From Planctomycetota bacterium (GTDB taxonomy: Bacteria > Planctomycetota > Planctomycetia > Pirellulales > Pirellulaceae), in NCBI GenBank assembly GCA_019347795.1, contig JAHWKS010000242.1, positions 1 through 7,511 of the forward strand: a DNA stretch of 7,511 nucleotides. The letters run 5' to 3'. Positions 1 to 6,030 of this stretch are shown piece after piece (position 1 is the stretch's first letter; every line of letters begins with the position of its first letter). The notes under the pieces are model-generated. The model was not told the DNA's origin, made no database searches, and saw nothing but the letters and a program-made list of their open reading frames with translations. The position numbers and the translations under genes are program-made.

Positions 1-1129
1 CGGCGACGTCCACGCCCCGCCAAAAGACGCGGCGATTCCGCCCGGTACGCCGACGGCCCTCCCGTCGCCCAAGCCGCGAGGCTACGACGTTCCGGCCGCC
101 CGGCTCTCCGCCCGGGGCGGGAGGGGGTGGGTTTTCTTTTTCGGCCACGATTGTCACCATGTGGGGGCCGGGTTGGCCGAAAACGACTCCCGACCCCTGG
201 CCGACCGGCTCGACCTCGCGGAGTGGATTGTCGATCCGGCCAATCCGCTCACCGCTCGCGTGGCGGCCAATGACATCTGGCAACATCTCTTCGGCGAGGG
301 GCTGGTCCGCACGCCGGGCGACTTCGGCTCGCAGGGCCAGCGGCCGACGCATCCGCAATTGCTCGACTGGCTGGCGAGCGAGTACGTGCGGCTCGGCTGG
401 AGTCGCAAAGCGATGATCCGGCGGATTGTCACGTCCGCCGCGTACCGGCAATCGTCGCGGCGCCGGCCGGAGCTGGAGAAGCGCGATCCGGAGAACCGCC
501 ACCTGGCCCGGCAGAACCGCTTTCGCGTGGAAGCGGAGACGGTGCGCGATGCCGCCCTTTCGGCGGCCGGCCTGCTCACCCGTCGGATCGGCGGGCCGAG
601 CGTCTTCCCGCCATTCCCGCAGGATTTGACGAAGATCGACTTTCGCAGCGACTTGAAGTGGGAGGCCAGCACCGGCGCCGACCGCTACCGCCGCGGAATG
701 TACACCTTCTTCAAACGCACGCTGCCGTATCCGACGCTGATCGCGTTCGATTGCCCCGACGCCAGCGCCGCCGCGGTCGAGCGGTCCCGCTCCAATACGC
801 CGCTGCAAGCGTTGGCGACGTTGAACAACGAGGTCTTCGTCGAGGCGGCGCAGAGCCTCGGACGCCGGATGGCCGCGGCGGATGTCTCCAGCGACGAAGC
901 ACGAATCGAGTTCGCCTGGCGCCGCTGCCTCTCGCGGCCGCCGACTGAATTGGAGCGGCATCGCTTGCTACAATTGCTGAAGGACCATCGCCGCTGGTAC
1001 GCGGAGCATCCGGACGACGCGGCCGTCCTCCTCGGCGACTCCGCCGCCGGCGACATGAGTGAAACCGCCGCCTGGACCGCGACGGCGAACATTCTCTTGA
1101 ACCTCGACGAATTCATTACGCGCGAATGA
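1..1129 (+). CDS. DUF1553 (PSD1) domain protein, C-terminal part only (5' end outside window)
   Basis: The frame is open from base 2 to the TGA at 1127-1129, giving 375 residues with no start needed inside the window. Family hallmarks in order (counting from base 2) are RLDLAEW (69-75), NPLTARV (81-87), NDIWQHLFGEGLVRTP (91-106), HPQLLDWL (117-124), GMYTFFKRT (232-240), FDCPD (249-253), RSRSNTPLQAL (261-271) and a final LLNLDEFITRE. This is the PSD1/DUF1553 module (Pfam PF07587), normally the C-terminal third of large exported planctomycete proteins that begin with PSCyt1 and DUF1549 domains, so most of the gene lies upstream. PPGTPTALP (13-21) matches the segment that usually precedes PSD1, which argues against a start at the GTG at 161. 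Residues about 28-64 are an unusual insert (see the palindrome at 104-141). The molecular function of the family is unknown. The stop overlaps the DUF1501 start, so the two are co-expressed. Confidence is high for family and low for role. Confidence 0.9.
   Translation, partial: GDVHAPPKDAAIPPGTPTALPSPKPRGYDVPAARLSARGGRGWVFFFGHDCHHVGAGLAENDSRPLADRLDLAEWIVDPANPLTARVAANDIWQHLFGEGLVRTPGDFGSQGQRPTHPQLLDWLASEYVRLGWSRKAMIRRIVTSAAYRQSSRRRPELEKRDPENRHLARQNRFRVEAETVRDAALSAAGLLTRRIGGPSVFPPFPQDLTKIDFRSDLKWEASTGADRYRRGMYTFFKRTLPYPTLIAFDCPDASAAAVERSRSNTPLQALATLNNEVFVEAAQSLGRRMAAADVSSDEARIEFAWRRCLSRPPTELERHRLLQLLKDHRRWYAEHPDDAAVLLGDSAAGDMSETAAWTATANILLNLDEFITRE
104..141 (+). repeat. GC-rich imperfect palindrome plus T-rich tail inside the PSD1 reading frame
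   Basis: CTCTCCGCCC (104-113) is followed at once by GGGGCGGGAGG, its near reverse complement (one bulged G), and then by a T-rich run TTTTCTTTTT at 132-141. The stretch is translated in frame into Gly/Arg/Phe-rich residues that do not resemble the surrounding PSD1 family sequence, and it includes an AGG codon. It looks like a REP-type palindrome or a terminator-like hairpin that has entered the gene without breaking the frame. That origin is inferred; only the palindrome and the T tract are seen. Confidence 0.45.
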
Positions 1130-2586
1130 CTGAATTAGCAGCGATTGCCGGACGCCGCAGATTCTTCGCCTCCGCCGCTTCCGGCTTGGGCGGGGCCGCG
1201 CTGGCCTGGCTCCTCGCGCAGGATGACTTGCTCGCCGGCGAAACAAAGCCGGCGCACAATCCTCTCTCGCCGAGAGAGCCGCACTTCGCGCCGCGGGCGA
1301 AGAATTGCATCTTCATCTTTTTGGACGGCGGTCCTTCGCAGATGGACCTGTTCGATCCCAAGCCGAAGCTCGCGGAGCTGCACGGACAGACGCTGCCGGC
1401 ATCGATGCTGGAGAACGTGCGGTTCGCCTTCATCAACAAGGAGGCCACGCTCAAGGCGAGCCCGCGCACATTCCAGAAGCACGGCCGGTGCGGGATGGAG
1501 TTCTCGGACCTGCTGCCGCGAATGGCCGGCTGCGCCGACGATCTGTGCATGATCCGCACCGTGGTGAGCGATCAATTCAATCACCATCCCGCACAACTGA
1601 CGATGCAGTGCGGGCAGGCGAAGCTCGGCCATCCGGCGATGGGCGCCTGGCTCGCGTACGGCTTGGGGAGCGAGTCGCAAGAGCTGCCCGGCTATGTGGT
1701 GCTCACCGGCGGCCGCGGCACGAGCGGGGCTGCGACGAACTGGTCCAGCGGATATCTCAACTCCGCGTACGGCGGCGTGTTGTTCCGCACCCGCGGCGAG
1801 GCGGTGCTCAACCTCGCCAATCCAGCCGGGCTGCCGCGAAGCGTCCGGCGTGGGGGACTCGACGCCCTGCGGGACTTGAACCAGGCCCGCTATGAAGAGA
1901 CGCTCGATCCCGAGATCGCCGGCCGGATCGCCAACTATGAGCTGGCCTTTCGCATGCAGACCGCGGCCGGCCAGTTGAACGATCTTTCGCAGGAGGACCA
2001 GCGGACGCTGGACGCCTACGGGGTCGATCGCGAGGACGCGAAAATCAAGGTCAAGCGCGACGGCGGACCGGGGCAGTATCGCGACTTCTCCACCAACTGT
2101 CTGCTCGCCCGGCGGCTGGTCGAGCGCGGCGTGCGGTTCGTGAATGTGTTTCACGCCACCTGGGATCATCACGAAGACGTGGACGGCGAGCTGCCGTTCT
2201 ACACGCAGATGGTCGATCAGCCGATCGCCGCCTTGATTCAGGATCTCAAGCAGCGCGGCCTCTTGGACGAGACGCTCGTGGTGATCGGCTCCGAGTTCGG
2301 CCGCACGCCGCTGGGGCAAGGCAAGGCGGGACGCGACCATCATCCCTTCGCCTTCACGATGCTCCTGGCCGGCGGCGGCGCCCGGCCGGGCTACACCCAC
2401 GGCGAAACCGATGAGATCGGCTGGGCGCCGGTGCGCGACCCGGTCCATGTGAACGACTTCCAGGCCACGCTCCTGCACCTCTTCGGCCTGGATCACACGC
2501 GGCTCACCTTCAAGCATCAGGGCCTCGACCAACGATTGACCACCGTCACGCGGCAGTCGCGCGTCGTTCGCACGTTACTGGCGTGA
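1126..2586 (+). CDS. DUF1501 family protein, Tat-exported, alkaline-phosphatase/sulfatase-like fold
   Basis: 486 residues. The N-terminus GRRRFFASAASGLGGAALAW (9-28) has a twin-arginine motif followed by a hydrophobic stretch, so export in folded form by the Tat system is likely. The DUF1501 (Pfam PF07394) signatures are all present: FIFLDGGPSQMDLFDPKP (63-80), NHHPAQ (152-157), ATWDHHED (344-351), EFGRTP (390-395), RDHHPF (403-408), HGETDEIG (425-432) and a C-terminal VHVNDFQATLLHLFGLDH (440-457). The Asp and His clusters resemble the metal-binding layout of the alkaline-phosphatase/sulfatase superfamily to which DUF1501 is related; actual hydrolase activity is not shown. The ATG at 1126 overlaps the preceding PSD1 stop (ATGA), which fixes the start and implies translational coupling. 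PSD1-DUF1501 pairs are a recurring planctomycete arrangement, with the pair thought to act together in the periplasm. Length is normal for the family. Confidence 0.93.
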   Translation: MTELAAIAGRRRFFASAASGLGGAALAWLLAQDDLLAGETKPAHNPLSPREPHFAPRAKNCIFIFLDGGPSQMDLFDPKPKLAELHGQTLPASMLENVRFAFINKEATLKASPRTFQKHGRCGMEFSDLLPRMAGCADDLCMIRTVVSDQFNHHPAQLTMQCGQAKLGHPAMGAWLAYGLGSESQELPGYVVLTGGRGTSGAATNWSSGYLNSAYGGVLFRTRGEAVLNLANPAGLPRSVRRGGLDALRDLNQARYEETLDPEIAGRIANYELAFRMQTAAGQLNDLSQEDQRTLDAYGVDREDAKIKVKRDGGPGQYRDFSTNCLLARRLVERGVRFVNVFHATWDHHEDVDGELPFYTQMVDQPIAALIQDLKQRGLLDETLVVIGSEFGRTPLGQGKAGRDHHPFAFTMLLAGGGARPGYTHGETDEIGWAPVRDPVHVNDFQATLLHLFGLDHTRLTFKHQGLDQRLTTVTRQSRVVRTLLA

Positions 2587-2607
2587 AGCCGTTGCCGATC
2601 ACTCGCG

Positions 2608-2649
2608 AACCGTGAGCCACGTTTCCGCTAGCAGGCGCTCTGCCAGCGG
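2608..2649. terminator. Two abutting hairpins between convergent genes
   Basis: AACCGTG-AGC-CACGTTT (2608-2624, 6 of 7 pairs) is followed with no gap by CCGCTAGCAG (2625-2634), a five-base loop and CTGCCAGCGG (2640-2649), 9 of 10 pairs. The hairpins lie in the 83-base space between the stops of the DUF1501 gene and the small minus-strand gene, where a bidirectional terminator would be expected. There is no long T tract on either strand, so a Rho-independent mechanism is not assured. A REP-like repeat is the alternative reading. Confidence 0.45.
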
Positions 2650-2669
2650 AGTCCAGAGCACCGTATATC

Positions 2670-2912
2670 TCATCCCTGGCCTTGCTCCAAATCCCTGAGG
2701 ATGTCCGCCAAGGGACGGCCAGTTCGTTGCTTCCGAGCCTCCTCCAACTCTTCCCGTGTGAACGGCGAGCCATCCACGCCGGTCCCGAAAACGGCGTCGG
2801 GCGACGGCTCGAACACACCCAGGGTGCGGCCGTCGGTGTCGCAGAACTCGATGCGCCGGTTCAGCCCTTGCAGCCGCGTCAGCAGTGCGGAGTCAACAAC
2901 AATTCTCGTCAT
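2670..2912 (-). CDS. Small planctomycete-type protein, antitoxin-like, 80 aa
   Basis: 80 residues. The N-terminus MTRIVVDSALLTRLQGLNRR and the core IEFCDTDGRTLGVFEP have the pattern of a small protein type common in planctomycetes: a short beta-rich start, then E-x-x-D-x-x-G-x-x-L-G-x-F, a variable middle, and a charged helix ending in a leucine/aspartate pattern, here FTREELEEARKQRTGRPLAD (51-70) and ILRDLE. Such proteins are often annotated as hypothetical or antitoxin-like; that assignment is from memory and the function is unproven. No toxin gene follows: the next gene is the convergent DUF1501 gene, so if this is an antitoxin it is an orphan. ATG 2912 is the only standard start, because an in-frame TAA lies upstream within the -10 box. 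No Shine-Dalgarno sequence is visible. The 58-base gap from queD holds a good extended -10 and a LexA-like dyad, so it is probably transcribed separately from queD. Confidence 0.7.
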   Translation of the reverse strand: MTRIVVDSALLTRLQGLNRRIEFCDTDGRTLGVFEPSPDAVFGTGVDGSPFTREELEEARKQRTGRPLADILRDLEQGQG

Positions 2913-2950
2913 GGTTCTGTGCAGATTGCTGGAATCGGAAGTCCGCCTCC

Positions 2951-2959
2951 ATTATATCA
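2951..2959 (-). promoter_or_regulatory. Extended -10 promoter for the small gene
   Basis: On the minus strand the sequence reads TGATATAAT, a perfect TGn-TATAAT extended -10. The start point would fall near 2944, leaving a leader of about 32 bases before the ATG at 2912. The 17-spaced -35 position reads GAGGAA, a poor match to TTGACA, which extended -10 promoters tolerate. The site is in the only AT-rich patch of the queD/small-gene gap. Promoter function is inferred from the motif alone. Confidence 0.5.
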
Positions 2960-2972
2960 GAACGGACGTTCT
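2959..2972. promoter_or_regulatory. LexA/SOS-box-like dyad GAAC-N4-GTTC
   Basis: AGAACGGACGTTCT is a perfect 6-bp dyad with a 2-base centre. It contains GAAC-GGAC-GTTC, matching the core of the LexA box of Bacillus and actinobacteria (CGAACRNRYGTTYC) at 12 of 14 positions; the outermost base on each side differs. It directly abuts the extended -10 on its -35 side, a classical repressor position, and overlaps the stop codon of queD. Whether the LexA of this organism uses this motif is unknown. An alternative is a weak hairpin at the queD 3' end. Confidence 0.4.
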
Positions 2973-3462
2973 ATTCCTCGCGCAGCTCGCAGAACGCCCA
3001 CTGCCCGTGGTTCTCATCGACGCCGATTCGCAAGAGGCTTGGCCGGACGCCGGTTCGCTCCTGTAAGACGTCCAGCAGCCGCTGTCCCAGGTAGCGGGCG
3101 AGCAGCTCGGCGGTGGTGTTCGCCACGGGCAGCAGGACGCAGTCGCCGCGGGGGAAGACCCAGCGGCGGTCTTCAAACGTCGCCGTCACTTCGCGGTCGT
3201 CCCATGCGACGCGAATCTGCGGATGCTCGGTGGGCAGCATCACCCGATGCTCCAGCTCATCGACCAGCCCGCGAAGCGCATCGCGGAAGGCGATGAAGTC
3301 GATCACGTAGGAGTTCTCATCGAGCGGCCCCGCCGCCTCCGCGCTCACGCGGTAGTTGTGCCCATGCAGCCGCTCGCAGATATTGCCGTCGAACGTGATG
3401 AAGTGCGCGGCGCTGAAAATGAGATATTCTTTTTCGAGGCGGACTGTGTAGGTCGTGGACAT
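2971..3462 (-). CDS. queD: 6-carboxytetrahydropterin synthase / 6-pyruvoyl-tetrahydropterin synthase family (QueD)
   Basis: 163 residues. The family converts 7,8-dihydroneopterin triphosphate into 6-carboxy-5,6,7,8-tetrahydropterin (QueD, on the way to preQ0 and queuosine) or 6-pyruvoyl-tetrahydropterin (PTPS) in the cytoplasm. Zinc ligands are His20 in FSAAHF and His33/His35 in CERLHGHNY. Cys29 sits in the C-x3-H-G-H motif typical of QueD. VIDFIAF (53-59) and NTTAELLARYL (115-125) are further family blocks, and Glu150 in VDEN is the likely pterin-anchoring acid. The catalytic Asp-His pair of rat PTPS (Asp88-His89) appears as Glu71-His72. The protein is longer than E. coli QueD (about 120 aa) because of a segment at about 80-112 containing FEDRRWVFPRGDCVLLP. 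ATG 3462 is fixed by an in-frame TGA three codons upstream. AAGGAG lies 15 bases before the ATG, farther than usual. No other queuosine gene is in the window, so a pterin role cannot be excluded. Confidence 0.88.
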   Translation of the reverse strand: MSTTYTVRLEKEYLIFSAAHFITFDGNICERLHGHNYRVSAEAAGPLDENSYVIDFIAFRDALRGLVDELEHRVMLPTEHPQIRVAWDDREVTATFEDRRWVFPRGDCVLLPVANTTAELLARYLGQRLLDVLQERTGVRPSLLRIGVDENHGQWAFCELREE

Positions 3463-3666
3463 GGCGGATCAGGTGTTCTCCTTGCGTGCGACAGGAACTC
3501 GTTCCGCGGCAAGAAATCCTACAACCAATCCGGCGCCGGTCCAATCTGCGGGAGTTCGCGTTGCAAGAGACGTCGATGCCGATGATTCTAATATTCTTAT
3601 CAGGCGACCGCCCGCTGACGTAGGCATGGGCGGGGCGAAAGGGGGTTCCCGAAGGGAGCGTCATCC
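3463..3666. promoter_or_regulatory. Divergent intergenic region with AT-rich patch
   Basis: 204 bases separate the divergent starts of queD and the aminotransferase gene, so promoters for both are expected here. Most of it is GC-rich, but 3583-3601 is strikingly AT-rich (TGATTCTAATATTCTTAT) and offers partial -10 matches on both strands: TCTAAT at 3587-3592 on plus, and TAGAAT as read on minus at 3585-3590. No convincing paired -35 was found, so the exact promoters are not assigned. I see no coding potential or RNA gene here. Confidence 0.35.
3653..3658 (+). promoter_or_regulatory. Ribosome binding site supporting the GTG start at 3667
   Basis: AGGGAG ends 8 bases before GTG 3667, an ideal spacing, and decides this non-ATG start. 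Part of it lies in a small stem TCCC-GAA-GGGA (3647-3657) that could partly mask the site; the stem is only 4 bp, so an effect is uncertain. Confidence 0.6.
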
Positions 3667-4818
3667 GTGGCAGACGAACCATCCGGCAGTTGGCGACTGC
3701 GTGACGATACGATCTATCTCAACCACGGCTCCTTTGGGCCGCCGCCGGAAGCGGTGCGCGCGGAGCGCCTGGCGTGGCTGGGGAGGCTCGACCGGCAGCC
3801 GATGGACTTCTTCGTGCGGCAGTTGGCGCCGGCCTGGGACGAGGCTCGGCGCCGCCTGGCGGAGTTTGTAGGCGCCGCGGCGGAGAACCTCGTCTTCGTT
3901 CCCAACGCCACGGCCGCGATGAACGTCGTGGCGGCTTCGTTTCCGCTCTCTTCGGGCGATGAGGTGCTGCTCACGGATCATGAATACGGCGCCGTGCGGC
4001 GAATCTGGGAGCGGGCGTGCGCGAGGAGCAAGGCAAAGATCGCGACGGCGGCGCTACCGCTTCCGATCGAGTCTGTGGAGCAAGTGATCGACGCGCTGTT
4101 CAGCGCGGCCACGCCGCGCACCCGGCTGTTGGTGGTAAGCCACATCACGTCGCCGACGGCGGTGATCCTGCCGATCGAAGACATCCGCCGCGAGGCGGAA
4201 CGCCGCGAGATCGCCGTCTGCGTCGATGGTCCGCACGCCGTCGCGCAAATCGAGCTGCGCCTGGATGCGCTCGATTGCGACTACTACACGGCGAGTTGCC
4301 ACAAGTGGCTCTCCGCCCCCTTCGGGTCGGGCTTCCTGTACGTGCATCCGCGACGCCAGACGCACGTCGAGCCGCCCATCCTGAGCTGGGGCGTCCCGCC
4401 GCCGCGCCGGCCGGCGGCGTGGTGGGAGGAGTTCTTCTGGTGCGGGACCGGCGATCCCACGCCCTATTTGTCGGTTCCCGCGGCGATCGAATTTCTGAAG
4501 AACGTGGGATGCGAGGCGTTTCGCGCGCAAACGCACGAGCTGGCGCGGTACGCGCGGCGGCGGTTGAGCGAGTTGACCGGCCTTGCGCCGCCGGCTCCCG
4601 ACTGCCGCCAGTGGTGCGGCTCAATGACGCTGGCGCCATTGCCGCCGGGGGGTCGGCAGTCGCTGCAAACGGCGCTGTGGGAGAAGCACGGAATTGAGGT
4701 CCCCATCATCGAGTGGAGCGGCCGCCGGTTCATCCGCGTTTCGTGCCATCTCTATAATGACACCAGCCATATCGACCGGCTCGTTGAGGCTCTCGCAGAA
4801 CTGCTTCGCTCCGAGTAG
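3667..4818 (+). CDS. Class V PLP-dependent aminotransferase, isopenicillin-N epimerase-like
   Basis: 383 residues, normal length for the family. The N-terminal IYLNHGSFGPPP (16-27) is typical of the CefD/isopenicillin-N-epimerase-like branch of class V (cysteine desulfurase fold) enzymes. NATAAMN (80-86) is the phosphate-binding turn, VDGPHA (186-191) supplies Asp188 for the pyridine nitrogen with His190 next to it, and ASCHKWL (209-215) carries the Schiff-base lysine Lys213. FWCGTGDPTPYLSV (257-270) and the C-terminal RFIRVSCHLYN (354-364), with Arg357 as a candidate carboxylate binder, complete the pattern. It is a cytoplasmic enzyme acting on an amino-acid-type substrate: epimerisation, transamination, or desulfuration/lyase chemistry are all known in this branch, and substrate cannot be read from sequence. 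There is no beta-lactam biosynthesis gene nearby, so true penicillin chemistry is unlikely. The GTG start is supported by a well-spaced AGGGAG. The TAG stop lies 7 bases before the amidohydrolase gene, suggesting one transcript. Confidence 0.88.
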   Translation: MADEPSGSWRLRDDTIYLNHGSFGPPPEAVRAERLAWLGRLDRQPMDFFVRQLAPAWDEARRRLAEFVGAAAENLVFVPNATAAMNVVAASFPLSSGDEVLLTDHEYGAVRRIWERACARSKAKIATAALPLPIESVEQVIDALFSAATPRTRLLVVSHITSPTAVILPIEDIRREAERREIAVCVDGPHAVAQIELRLDALDCDYYTASCHKWLSAPFGSGFLYVHPRRQTHVEPPILSWGVPPPRRPAAWWEEFFWCGTGDPTPYLSVPAAIEFLKNVGCEAFRAQTHELARYARRRLSELTGLAPPAPDCRQWCGSMTLAPLPPGGRQSLQTALWEKHGIEVPIIEWSGRRFIRVSCHLYNDTSHIDRLVEALAELLRSE

Positions 4819-4825
4819 AGACTCC

Positions 4826-6028
4826 ATGCGCGTACAACAATCTCCGGCGATCATCCTCTTTGGCGGCTTCTGCTTCTTCTTCGCTCCCCTGCTCGCCCAG
4901 GAGCCGGCCGACGCGCCGCTGGACGGCCGCGAGGGACGCATGCTCGCGCTGCCGAACTTCCGCCCGCAGCCGATGCTCCGCGTCGAGGAGCATCATCTCA
5001 GGGAGGCGAAGTTCCCGGTGGTGGACGCGCGCACGCACTTCCGCTACCGCCTGCACCATTCGCCGGAGGCGCTGGATGACTTCGTGAAGCTGATGGACCG
5101 CCACAACATCGCCGTCTGCGTGAGCCTCGACGGGCGGCTGGGGGATGAGCTGGAGGATCACAAGGATTACCTCTGGAGCGAGTACCGCGGCCGCTTCGTG
5201 ATCTTCGCCAACATCGATTGGCGCGGCGCCGGCCGGGAGGACGATCCCGCCGCGTGGGACATGCACCGCCCCGACTTCGCCCGCCGCACCGCGGAGCAGT
5301 TGGCCCGGGCCAAAGAGCAGGGCGCCAGCGGCGTTAAGATCTTCAAGCAGTTCGGCCTGGAGTTAAAGAATCCGGACGGCTCGCTCGTAAAGATTGACGA
5401 TCCGCGGTGGGATCCCATCTGGGAGGCGTGCGGCGAGCTGGGTTTGCCGATCCTGATCCACACGGCCGACCCCGCGGCGTTTTTCCTGCCGATCGATGAG
5501 ACGAACGAGCGTTGGGAGGAGCTGCACCGGCATCCGGAGTGGAGCTTCTACGGCGACGAGTTCCCCAGCCGCGAGGAGCTGCTGGCGGCGCGGAATCGCG
5601 TCATCGCCCGTCATCCGCAGACAATCTTCATCGGCGCCCATGTCGCCAATAATCCCGAAGACCTGAAGACCGTGGGGGAGTGGCTGGAGCGTTATCCGAA
5701 CCTGTACCTCGATATCGCCTCCCGCATCGGCGAACTAGGGCGGCAGCCGTACACCGCGAGTAAGTTCTTCCTCCGCTACGCCGACCGCATCCTCTTCGGC
5801 ACCGACGGCCCCTGGCCGGAAACGCGGATCACGCTCTACTGGCGGTTCATGGAGACCTTCGACGAGAATTTCCCCTACGCCGAGAAGCCGTTCCCGCCGC
5901 AAGGCTTCTGGAACATCTACGGCCTGGGCCTCCCCGACGACGCGCTGCAGAAGGTCTACCACGAGAACGCCGCCCGCATCATCCCCGGCGTGAAGGAGCG
6001 CATCGAAGCGCATGCGGCGAACAGATAG
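4826..6028 (+). CDS. Exported Amidohydrolase_2-type metal-dependent hydrolase
   Basis: 400 residues from ATG 4826. This start is preferred over an in-frame ATG at 4694, which lies inside the aminotransferase gene, because it opens directly with a signal peptide: MRVQQ, a hydrophobic core to about 23, and likely cleavage after Ala24 (PLLA/QE). The mature part is a TIM-barrel amidohydrolase (Pfam PF04909-like): VVDARTHF (65-72) at the end of strand 1, GVKIFK (169-174) with Lys171, ILIHTADP (209-216) with His212, FIGAHVANNP (268-277) with His272, and LFGTDGPW (323-330) with Asp327. The expected HxH metal pair is R69-x-H71 here, so one ligand is changed. The C-terminal YHENAARIIPG is the usual family ending (N-A-x-R-x-x). 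Related enzymes hydrolyse or decarboxylate small carboxylated or lactone substrates; this substrate is unknown. It is probably co-transcribed with the aminotransferase, although one product is cytoplasmic and the other exported. Confidence 0.87.
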   Translation: MRVQQSPAIILFGGFCFFFAPLLAQEPADAPLDGREGRMLALPNFRPQPMLRVEEHHLREAKFPVVDARTHFRYRLHHSPEALDDFVKLMDRHNIAVCVSLDGRLGDELEDHKDYLWSEYRGRFVIFANIDWRGAGREDDPAAWDMHRPDFARRTAEQLARAKEQGASGVKIFKQFGLELKNPDGSLVKIDDPRWDPIWEACGELGLPILIHTADPAAFFLPIDETNERWEELHRHPEWSFYGDEFPSREELLAARNRVIARHPQTIFIGAHVANNPEDLKTVGEWLERYPNLYLDIASRIGELGRQPYTASKFFLRYADRILFGTDGPWPETRITLYWRFMETFDENFPYAEKPFPPQGFWNIYGLGLPDDALQKVYHENAARIIPGVKERIEAHAANR

Positions 6029-6030
6029 TC

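Noticed and set aside
161..163. GTG 161 as the start of the PSD1 gene
   Set aside because: The frame is open to the window edge and the residues before it match the segment that normally precedes PSD1, so the gene is cut by the window, not short.
1135..2532. 465-residue open frame on the minus strand opposite the DUF1501 gene
   Set aside because: It is the antisense shadow that GC-rich coding sequence often leaves. Its translation has no recognisable motif and is rich in Arg/Ala/Gly, whereas the plus strand has all DUF1501 signatures.
2682..3296. Plus-strand frames opposite the small gene and queD
   Set aside because: The minus strand carries conserved zinc-binding and family motifs, while the plus translations are low-complexity Arg/Pro/Ser sequence.
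3667..4818. Beta-lactam biosynthesis, suggested by similarity to isopenicillin-N epimerase
   Set aside because: CefD-like class V enzymes are widespread with many functions, and no IPNS, ACVS or expandase-like gene is present.
4694..4825. Longer start (ATG 4694) for the amidohydrolase
   Set aside because: It would overlap 125 bases of the aminotransferase gene and place 44 unrelated residues before a clear signal peptide that begins at ATG 4826.
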